This document shows, piece after piece, positions 55,351-64,000 of a DNA stretch of 64,000 nucleotides. The notes under the pieces are model-generated. The model was not told the origin of the DNA. It worked only from the letters and a program-made list of their open reading frames with translations, and made no database searches. This DNA is from Peromyscus leucopus. Taxonomy: Eukaryota > Chordata > Mammalia > Rodentia > Cricetidae. How positions within the stretch are numbered: the stretch's first letter is position 1; each line of letters opens with the position of its first letter. Where the stretch lies: contig NC_051074.1 in NCBI RefSeq assembly GCF_004664715.2, positions 14,741,178 to 14,805,177 of the forward strand. The letters are read 5' to 3'. A program made the translations under genes and the position numbers.

Positions 55351-55407
<57 letters not shown>
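55339..55407. repeat. (CA)n followed by a 44-nt poly(A) run
   Basis: The B1 tail has expanded into about 13 CA units and then about 44 uninterrupted A, the longest homopolymer in the window. Such runs are length-unstable and prone to assembly error. Confidence 0.97.
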
Positions 55408-55408
<1 letters not shown>

Positions 55409-57694
55409 ACTGCCCAAAAAACAATCAACAAGCAAACAAAATAAACAAGCAAAAACAAAATAGATACAATAATAAATAAAAACCAGCCTCGAGGTCAAAC
55501 CTAAATTGGATTTATTGTAAGACTTTTCCATGATTTTTATAGGTAACTCTTTGTCTACCCATGTAACTCCAAATGTACCTAATGGAAGTAGACTCTTGAC
55601 TAGTTCAGAACTGATGAATATTCTGAGCACAGGAATTTGATGACTGGAGAGACCCATGTATATCAAAGACAGTGGATCAATAAATTTAAATTTGCTCAGA
55701 ATGAATTTTCTTAATCATGTGATATTTTCAAAAGGACTGATGACTCTTAAAAAGTGCAACAAAACTAAAAACTAAAATAACTACAGGAATTTAAAGCAGT
55801 GTCGTAATTTCCTGTTGATTTAATCTTGACATCAGATATCTAAAATTGGTCTCACCACATGTCATAGAGAGCCACATTTAGCCCAGGGAAGTTTAAGTAG
55901 ATTTTGGGTAAATGCAATGTCTGTACAGACGTGATGGTAAACAAGTAAGGGAAATAATTCATACTTTTCAAACTTCAAAAACTTCTGGGTAAAGTTGCTA
56001 GTGCATCTTCTGGGGAGAATGGTCATATCCATATCTTCCTTCTCCTCCCCAGCAACCATATGACCTTTAAGAGTAATATTAAGATATAATAAATAGCATT
56101 TCAGGTTCATCAAATATCAGAACTGTAAGGTGACTGATGCAACTCATTCATTTCACTGAAGTAGATACTGAGATTCAGAAGTGACAAGAATTGGAATAGT
56201 AAGAATTCCAATCATTGTGAAAATTAGGCAAGAAATTACTCTCATCAAATCTACATAAGCCTCAATTATAGGGAAAAAACTAAGGTAAATTTGGTCCAGA
56301 TATTCTGGATCCTGGAAAGACAAGATGTGAGAGGCAATATAAACAGTGGAGACTATTGACTAACAAGGGTTAGTTTGATCTAAATGTATACTGATAGAAT
56401 TCCTGATTAGCTTAGTCAACATATAATCAACATCATTGTTTAAATTATTGAAATTTGTCACAGAAATGTACTATGTAAGCTAAGAAGGTAAGGAAGGCTT
56501 CACTCAAGGTTACTTCAGTTTAGGAGGACTGAATAGAACTCTACTGAAATAAATCATGAAACTACTTTAAGCTCTAAGGTGAGCTAGTGTAAGAGTACTA
56601 GAAAATGATGGTTGATATGATTATTATATCTTCACTTGCTAACTGTCACTTATCAAATTAGCCCTTTCCCTTCCTCAGAGGTGAGGATATAGAGATTTTA
56701 TCATTCTCAGCAAGAGGATAGTGTCTATGTCCCAGAAAAAAGGCAATTCCATTGACGTAACATTGACAAGAGGCCAAGAGGCGAGAAAATTTATATCTCA
56801 AAGCAATGGAAAAAGAGTCTATATCTCAAATTGTCTGAAGACAATGTTCTAATAAAAGAGAGCTCTGGATTATTGTAAAGACTTCAGTCTAACGTTTACT
56901 CAAGCTGAGGAGATGAGAAGTCTGTTGGACTCGGTTACTTGACTTTTATACTTTTTGTAAAATAATGAAGTAAGTTATAAATGGTATTTCTACCCTCTTG
57001 CAAGGAAGAATCAGATACACAGGAAGATTGTGTCTTATAGTCAGAATTTGAAGGAATTTGTGGGCAGGCTTTATTGTAAGTCATGTAATTAGTGTGCTTT
57101 GTTATCTTGTTCTTTAAATCAATGACTACTCTTTGGGTAATATTTGCACTTTTGCATCACTTTCCCATAAATTATTCAATTTGTGTTTCACACCAAGGCT
57201 GAGGAAGAGCAACCATAATTATCTCCAATAATAGAAAAACTAATTGAAATGCTGAGAAATTAAATGGTGTCCTAAATAATGAGATTGGAATCCAGGTTTC
57301 CCAAAGGTACTAACTAATGAGTTAAAGACATAGCTAGACAATTGCCCAGTATTTATCAAGTTTTATGTCAAGAACAAAAGATTTAAAAAAAAGCGAAGTT
57401 TCTACCTGCATATAGTTGATTTCCTAATGAGGAAGGGGAAGATGAAAATGAAATATGAGAATGAAATAATGAGGAGGAACTAGTGAGAAACAAACTTTTA
57501 GGGTGAGTCCATTTGCTACTTTGAATACAAAGTTTAGTAAAGCCTGCTCTAGGCAGTAGACATTTATACTGAAAATTAGGAAGTAAAATAACATCTCCTA
57601 CAGAGAGGATTATGCAAGTGTGTATATGTATATGTACAGATATGGGACACAACAGATAAAACAATTAGAATATGTCACAAGCAGACATCTTTTG
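55408..57694. other. Intergenic, mostly single copy
   Basis: No repeat recognised with confidence. The stretch 56110-56220 has a MIR/MER-like flavour that I could not confirm. Frames of up to 93 codons show no recognisable product. Confidence 0.45.
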
Positions 57695-57835
57695 TTAGTC
57701 TTAATCATTTAGTCTTTATAGGATCCTTGTGAAGTAGCTTCTACTATTTTTCCCATATTGCATAGATCTTAAGTAAATTAGTCAACACCACTCAGCTAGG
57801 GTGTAGCAGAACTGAGGACACTGTTCACCCAGTGT
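57695..57835 (-). mobile_element. MIR SINE remnant
   Basis: 'ATTTAGTCTTTATAGGATCC', 'GTAGCTTCTACTATTTTTCC', 'TTAAGTAAATTAGTCAACACC' with 'ACTCAGCTAGG' and 'GCAGAACTGAGGA' follow the antisense MIR core in order. Confidence 0.65.
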
Positions 57836-58579
57836 GTGTTGGCAGTGCAGTGCATATTTATGACTGTTAGAGAAGCAGAAGAAAGCTTTAACTTTGGCTT
57901 AGTTCAAAGCATGAGAAGAAGGTAGAGTGTAGACAAAGCTGTGATCAGAGAAGATCTCATGAGTAATAAACAGGGTTTAGGGGTGATTGAAATGTCAGAA
58001 TGCTAATCTTCAAATAATGAGACTCCTTCAGAGTGTTCTCACAAGGGAAATGACAAGGCTTGGCTTACCAATATCTTCTTGTTTCTCTATTCATAATGTT
58101 TGATATTCATGGTTAGAAACTACTCCAGAGACAACTGTCAGAGGCCCTATACTTGTGAGAAGAGAGAGGGAAGAAAAGGGTGTAGTTAGGAGGAGCTTAG
58201 TGAGGATCCTCCACACACTGAAGGGTCAAAACTCCCTGGTGTAATACTGGAGGATTTCACACAAACTTTATTTTGTCAGATATCTGAGTCGTGACAACAA
58301 GGAAAACTCCATTAAATAAAAACGCTATAGTTTCTAATTTTGTTAACCAAGTTACAATTTGCAGCAAATTATTAATGAATTTCACCGGAAGAGTTTTCAG
58401 AAGCACTTGCCTATAAAAGGAAAAATGGTATTCAACTTCCTTCTTCTTAAAGATATTAGACCTTTTATAGTTTTTGATGGTATCAAAATATGACAAAATA
58501 TATGTATAAATAAGTCAATAATATTAAAGAAAGAACAAAATGTTTAATAAAGAAATTTTCAAAAATAAATTGTAGCACT
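57836..58579. other. Intergenic, nothing recognised
   Basis: AT-rich, no repeat or gene seen. Confidence 0.5.
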
Positions 58580-59383
58580 CCTATAATTTTAAAGTTTTAT
58601 TGAACAAAGTACATTTACAAATGATATCCAAGGTCGCCACTTCATTTTAATCCTTGGATAACTTGTCCCTACTGTCACAGTCACTGTGGTTTTATAGCAG
58701 ATACAGTTATTCAAAGAATTGACAAGTCACCTAGGATATTCATGTTTCTCTGAGGACACAATGTTTATTATTGTGAACAAAAGCAACATCCCGTGTAAGA
58801 GATTCAGAAGTTCTGCAATCTGTTCTTTGAGCACACAGACATTAGACTGATATTTGATGTACAGTTAGGAAAGATTCAAATGCATGTAATCAAAGCCAGG
58901 GGGGGTTAAAAATGTGCATAGGACCCACTGTTTAATTTTAAAATATCAAGGGTTAGACAGTTGTAGGAGTTTGCATTGGATATTTTATAATTTTATAGCA
59001 TTATGAAAACAGAAATACATTTCCATCAACTTAGTGACATTCAAATCCAACAAGTTGCTTAATGCAAAGAGAGGATGTACAAGTATCTTTCCTGATGGAA
59101 GTGTCGGAGCCAAATAAAGACCCTTAAGATCGAACACCGAAAAGATTAAGCCAATTGAGTTCCAATCAGCATACTTTTCTGTAGGCAAGAGAGGGCTTTG
59201 AGCAGTGTTTGAGTTTGTGTTTTTGATGGCATTCGGGTAGTAGAGTGATGACGATACTATTACCATATGGGAAGAGACACTGATTGCACTTCGGAAGTGC
59301 AGTAGGTGGCCTTCTTACAAGCAGAAGGGCCCACTCAGCAGATCCAGTATGACGCAGGGCACTTCCTACTTGTCAAGTTACAT
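58580..59383 (-). other. Possible terminal exon of an unannotated transcript (speculative)
   Basis: The stretch is free of repeats I recognise. On the minus strand a pyrimidine-rich acceptor-like site ('CACTCTTTCCCAG', AG at 59384-59385) opens it. The canonical polyadenylation signal AATAAA (plus-strand TTTATT, 58596-58601) closes it about 790 nt later. A 93-codon minus frame (58985-59266) lies inside but resembles no family I know. Upstream, 59654-59692 is bounded by a pyrimidine tract with AG and a CAG|GTAAGG donor, and could be a 39-nt exon. None of this is proof of transcription. Confidence 0.2.
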
Positions 59384-59692
59384 CTGGGAAAGAGTGAAAA
59401 TGAATCTGTCAAGGACCCAGGGAGTCACAGAAGGAGCTATCTTGTTCGAGTAATGATATGAACACTTTTATTTCTGGAAAGAAACATTGTTGTCTTTGTT
59501 CCCAGATTTTGGTCAAACTTCTTTCTACAAATAGGAAGATAGAGGTTGTTTTAAAATTCCTCCATCTTGATCTCAGCTTGTCTATGTGCTGAGCACTCTC
59601 TGTTTCCAGTGTGTCAGACACATGCAGTTGTTCTTGTTTGATTGGCACCTTACCTGGGAGGTCTGTCCTCTGGAGCTTGATTGTGAGGAGAG

Positions 59693-60012
59693 CTTGGGCA
59701 GAGGTGGCAAGAAAGAAACAAGGTAATTCCGTGTCAGTCAAATTTATCAACATGTTAATTATTTTTTCTTCATTTTCTGATCAAATTAGTCCTAAAGCAT
59801 GTCCCCATATCTTCTTTGTACAAATACTAGTGTATCATTTTGCTCTGCATGTAATTAGGGCTAGTTTCTGTTTATTGTGATATCATGCTTATAAGTTATT
59901 GCTGTGGCCCTGTAATAATTCACAAGACTAGATACCCTGTGTGTGTGTTGGGAGGTGTAAATCCCATTACTATTCATAGGGAAACATAACTATGCCAAAA
60001 ACCTTGTCTTGT
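59693..60012. other. Intergenic, nothing recognised
   Basis: Single-copy sequence up to a T run. Confidence 0.45.
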
Positions 60013-60037
60013 CTTTTTTTTTTTTTTTTTTTTTTTT
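60013..60037. repeat. Poly(T) run
   Basis: About 25 uninterrupted T. 'GAGCTCTGGGAATAAACAAAG' follows, without a recognisable SINE body. Confidence 0.9.
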
Positions 60038-60374
60038 GAGCTCTGGGAATAAACAAAGAAAATTTGGAAGTGTTTCATAAATTTTCAGAGATCGTCAAGA
60101 GCAAGTGTAGTTTATTTCTTATTGATTTTTAACAATTTCAAGTTCTTAAGACTTGCCCTTCACCTCCTGGCTTTTTAATTAAGTCTGTATGAGCATATCC
60201 TAAGTGTTGATAGAACTTCCATGAATTGTTTTAAGTTTTGTGAGAAAGAAAACGAAAGAAGTGCTTTATCTTGGTATTTGAAAGTCCCTTTCCTTACAGG
60301 GAGGAGAGTAACTTCAAAGAAGGGTTTACTCTGCTTGCCTGAGGCCAGAGCTTGATACCTAACACAAAAATAAA

Positions 60375-60400
60375 TGAATAAATAAATAAATAAATAAATA
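60375..60400. repeat. (AATA)n microsatellite
   Basis: Six to seven AAAT units. Confidence 0.95.
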
Positions 60401-60872
60401 TTCTTAGCCTTTTTATATTACTTAGTCTTGATGTCATTTCTCTTTTGATGTTATAGTGTGACATTTTCATCACCTAGAATTAAAGTTAATGGCCATGTCT
60501 ATTATATTTGTGAATTGATCGCACATGAGTTTATTAGTTTATTAAGGACTCTAATATCAATACAGACATGGTAGCAGTACACCTAAAGACAGTTATAAAT
60601 AAGGGAGCCGTGCAGAGTGACATTATGCTTGGGATCATTATCTGTTTCTCTGTTTCTTGTATGTGTGCATTCTTTTTACTGTGCTTATAAAATAAACCGT
60701 ATTCAAACCTGCTTGTGCGAAACAGTCATTTATTAATGGCGCTGAGTCTGTGATGTAGAAACTTTGTTTGAAGGCATGGTGGGTCAGCTTCTCAACTGTA
60801 TGACCTCAGCCAGAAGATCTGCAACCACGGCCTGAAATGGGTACAGACTTTCCCAAACACCCCTTGCCCTGT
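60401..60872. other. Intergenic, nothing recognised
   Basis: No repeat family seen. A plus-strand AATAAA at 60691-60696 stands alone without supporting context. Confidence 0.45.
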
Positions 60873-60967
60873 GTCTGTCTCTCCGTCTCTGTTCTCTGTT
60901 TCTGTCTGTCTCAGTCTCTGTCTCTCTCTTTCTCTCTCTCTCTCTTTGAGAGACAGACAGATAGATC
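60873..60967. repeat. CT/TCTG-rich compound microsatellite
   Basis: Pyrimidine tract of TCTG, TCTC and CTTT units, then a purine run with GACA and GATA units. On the minus strand it produces the low-complexity charged part of a 139-codon frame (60784-61203), which is therefore not a gene. Confidence 0.92.
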
Positions 60968-62327
60968 GATCTTGACAGCGTGGTGGCTTCAGGGCAGCTG
61001 AGTATCTTATACAAGGCCTCTGAAGATTGCTCCATTAGAAATGGAGTTATTGTATTATATCTGGCGACAGAAGTTGAATCCTTTTCATTTGTCAGGGTGG
61101 TCACAAATTCTTGCTCCAGGGGGTAAAGTAGAAGCCAGTTCTTGGGAAGTGAATAGGAAGGAGCATATGACACCAGAACTATCACTAGGCTACTTGTGAG
61201 CAATGCAATCAGGTTCAGTGAGTAAATTGAAATGCAATATTAAATCAAACTTTAAGACTGGAATCTTCAACATAAATTACAGTATTAAGCCTTGCTTTGT
61301 GACTCTATTACTTTAACTTTATATTCAATGGCTTGAAATAGTTTAAAGTTTAAACCTTTTGTTTGGTAAGTTCCAGCATTGCTCCTATGCTTAATAGCAA
61401 CAAGCAACATTAAATAGAGATAATTAAATAAGTATGTGCTCTTGCAATGATTTCTACAGAAATAATGACCCACGTAGAAACAATTAGAATTTCAAATCAG
61501 GCTAAAGTTGATTTTTTTTGGCTGACCTGATTCAGCAGATGCTAAGAAAGCTTAGGAGAACTATCTAAATTCAGCAAATGATCTCCAGAAAGGAAGCCAT
61601 TGTGAAGGACTCTGTGGCCTTCAGAGATAAAATTAAGCCCTTTCTCACAATGCCTTTTTATTTCTAAGCTGTGTGCTGCTTCCAGCATATGGGGCTCATT
61701 AATACCTATCTCCTTTTCATGTTGTTCTGGATGGTCAAAACATCATTATTGAGCACCTACCTTGTGCAGCACACACGTTTTTCTTAATTGCTTTGCATAG
61801 AGATGAGTGCTTTTTCAAGGCTGAAGGCTTCGGATGAGATAAAGACTGCTATTGAGCTAATCAGAGCATGTGTAGGGATGGGAAAGGGTCAATGATTTTC
61901 TCAGAACAGAACCCTTTCTCTTCTCTCTTCAAATGCCAGTCTATTTTGCAACCCTTCATATTCACTTCTTACTGTTTGCTTTATTCTCCATCAATATCCA
62001 TTTTTGTCTTTTCAAGTAAGACTCTTTAAAGTACACAAATACACATATGCTAGTTTTATCAAGGAATGAAATCAGTGTTTTCATTTAATGGACTGCATCA
62101 TTTATTGGAAACATTTGTTTACTATCCTTATGAATATTACAATAATTTTGTATGCTTTTGTCAACCCCTACATTTACATTTTATGGAACTGATGGCAGAG
62201 AATACTATAGCATGCAATTTTATGTTTCTAGAATAATCATGTTTCTGGAATATGGCAGAATCTGAACTTCAGGGAATAATGATAATTTTTGTAGATTTTA
62301 ATGCTGATGGCTTATATTAGCTATACA
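60968..62327. other. Intergenic, mostly single copy
   Basis: A short 'TTGAGCACCTACCTTGTGCA' at about 61749 is MIR-like. 61500-61740 is evenly composed and repeat-free. No coding frame recognised. Confidence 0.45.
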
Positions 62328-62341
62328 TTAAACACACCTCT

Positions 62342-62499
62342 TTTTTTTTTTTGGTTTTTCGAGACAGGGTTTCTCTGTGTAGCTTTGCGCCTTTCCTGGA
62401 ACTCTCTTGGTAGCCCAAGCTGGCCTCGAACTCACAGAGATCCGCCTGCCTCTGCCTCCCGAGTGCTGAAATTAAAGGCGTGTGCCACCACCGCCTGGC
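62342..62499 (-). mobile_element. Young B1 SINE with perfect 14-bp target duplication
   Basis: A near-intact reverse-complement B1 runs from a T run and 'GGTTTTTCGAGACAGGG' to 'GTGTGCCACCACCGCCTGGC'. TTAAACACACCTCT occurs at 62328-62341 and again at 62500-62513, a perfect 14-bp target duplication. It is one of the youngest insertions in the window. Confidence 0.98.
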
Positions 62500-62513
62500 T
62501 TAAACACACCTCT

Positions 62514-63286
62514 ATTATTTGCTGCAATTAATTTGTACACTTTAATCTTACTTAACTTACTGGACTTTAGCATAGTAATAATTCATGTGAAATGATGCCA
62601 TTCATAAAAGTAAGGAATGTACTCCTACAGTTTCTAATTAATTTCTTTTTTAATATTAAACATGTACATAGATTTTTTTTTGTTGAAGTGTAAAATAGAA
62701 ATGAAGTTCTTGCTTTGATTATGGACATTATGATCTTTCCAAAGAGATAAACAAGAGTGCTATGGGTGGACTTAAAACTAAGCAACTCAAACTGGATCAT
62801 TTATGACACACATTTCTCATCTTCATTCCTCTTTCTGTGCCCCAGTGACATCAAGAATGTATCCTGTGTTGTTTCCCCAAGATTTAGCTAAAAAAATCTA
62901 TGTTTCTAGTAATAAAAATATAAGAACAGAAGCATACAAGAATGAAAAATGAAAACAAACAGCCAAATAAGAGGCAGCAGTCCAAGAAATTTGACATACT
63001 GAGGAAATTCCTTTATTATTTGGTTGATAATCTGTATGTGTGAAGAGAAGAATTATAGCCAAATGAAATAGCCTGAACATATGGATGATCCTAACTCATA
63101 ATTGTAAAGTTGTTAGAATTGAGCATTTTTTTTGCAATATTCTGATATTTCTCCTAATTTCAGAATCTCTCACTATGAAGACATTTACATCTCTCAATGT
63201 ATTCAAATGTTTTACTGATGTCTAGAATATGCCAAATGTAATAATATTCTCCATTTGTTTTTACTAGAAATATCTTATTTCTACAT

Positions 63287-63288
<2 letters not shown>
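62514..63288. other. Intergenic, nothing recognised
   Basis: AT-rich, no repeat or gene seen. Confidence 0.5.

Positions 63289-63336
<48 letters not shown>
63289..63336. repeat. (AAT)n microsatellite
   Basis: About fifteen AAT units ending in AAC. Confidence 0.98.
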
Positions 63337-63338
<2 letters not shown>

Positions 63339-64000
63339 TGGCTCTGATTTACTGGATATCTCCTCTGTACTTGTATTGTTGCTTCATGAATTTATGCACG
63401 ACGGTGAATCATTCTATCTTTGTTTCCGTATTGTAAAAGTAAGCTTCCCACTTTCTCCGAAGTCCTCCCAGACTTTGTGTTTTCTAATCCCAAACCACAT
63501 CATAATGGCACAGATAGTCAGTAAGCACTACCTATATGCTTCAGGTTTTCTCCTGGTCCTATTGCCATTAAGACTGGCCTTACCTACTTACCACGCATTG
63601 CCCAACATCCTGCTGTATATTGAACATACAAAGATTTCCCAAATATCTCCCCTTCCTTTGAAAATGAAACACAACTCTCTCTTCTGCCCTCCTATAACAG
63701 GTTGCACATCTTTTGTAGCCAAATCCATGTACTTAATTATTAGTCATTTAGAAAATTCTTTTCTGTAAAAACAACCAGAATGTCATGCATAAAATAAAAT
63801 CACCTTACTGGTTTATTCTAAGATTATATATATATATAAAAAGAAAAACACTGAATCAATAAAAATAAGCATTATCACCACTAAAATGACTTTCCTAGCA
63901 TTGCTACATATTCTTAATCCTGTTTCTATTGGTGATGAAATAGCAAATAGGATGTACTCAGTTTTATCATAGGTTTTGACCCCAACAGAATAATAATTTG
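63337..64000. other. Intergenic, nothing recognised
   Basis: The 130-codon plus frame at 63376-63768 is the longest outside repeats near the right edge. It shows no domain, signal or family resemblance that I can see and lies in AT-rich sequence. A short TA tract lies at about 63822-63838. Confidence 0.45.

Noticed and set aside
55151..55666. 171-codon minus-strand open frame, the longest in the window
   Set aside because: It reads through a B1 element and its 44-nt homopolymer, giving a run of phenylalanine and then Cys-Val repeats. It is a repeat artefact.
59409..59753. 114-codon minus-strand open frame as a protein-coding exon
   Set aside because: It runs through the predicted acceptor and donor sites without any family resemblance. 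I kept only the splice-signal observation, as speculation.
60784..61203. 139-codon minus-strand open frame
   Set aside because: About a quarter of it is the translation of the CT/TCTG microsatellite (arginine-glutamate-threonine runs). The rest matches nothing I know.
63376..63768. 130-codon plus-strand open frame
   Set aside because: No domain, no recognisable family and no splice or promoter context. The length is possible by chance in 64 kb read in six frames.
1..64000. CRISPR arrays, operons, tRNA or rRNA genes, and prophage or plasmid systems
   Set aside because: None seen. The regularly spaced repeats are microsatellites, tRNA-like segments are SINE heads, and the whole window is typical rodent nuclear DNA.

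Overview
The window looks like AT-rich, gene-free nuclear DNA from a muroid rodent, most likely a cricetid (vole, hamster or deer-mouse group). The evidence is its repeats: B1, B2, B3, B4 and ID SINEs, rodent L1 3' ends, MaLR LTRs, a URR1 DNA transposon, and short LTRs with 6-bp target duplications that I associate with cricetid genomes. The family assignment is inference; I cannot name the species. I found no protein-coding gene, tRNA, rRNA, CRISPR array or prokaryotic feature. Every open reading frame I examined is short, and each lies in a repeat, in a simple-sequence tract or in unrecognised single-copy DNA.

Layout. 1-8.6 kb is mostly unrecognised, with an ancient antisense L1, B1 copies, a MIR and microsatellites. 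8.7-13 kb holds two solo LTRs with target duplications, a B1 and a near-complete URR1. 13.2-19.4 kb is largely unique apart from a B1 pair, an LTR fragment and a MaLR LTR near 16-17 kb. 19.4-23.5 kb has an old interspersed element, a B3 and an L1 3'-end fragment. 23.7-26.4 kb is a 5'-truncated L1 with decayed ORF2 and a 15-bp target duplication. 27-33.4 kb has more L1 3'-UTR, a DNA-transposon remnant and a cluster of three LTRs. 33.4-35.8 kb is repeat-poor. 36.5-44.8 kb mixes SINEs, a TATA-containing LTR, compound microsatellites, another DNA-transposon remnant and an LTR with a perfect 6-bp target duplication. 45.7-52.4 kb is a dense mosaic of L1 fragments with at least seven nested insertions. 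52.4-64 kb is mostly unrecognised, with a hairpin at 53.0 kb, a possible minus-strand terminal exon at 58.6-59.7 kb and a young B1 at 62.3 kb.

There are no genes acting together here. The history is one of repeated retroposition, and target duplications I can read directly date the layers relative to one another. I did not find an undescribed biological system. The observations most worth checking are the B1-carrying LTR family, the hairpin, the candidate terminal exon and the repeat-poor segments that could be regulatory.
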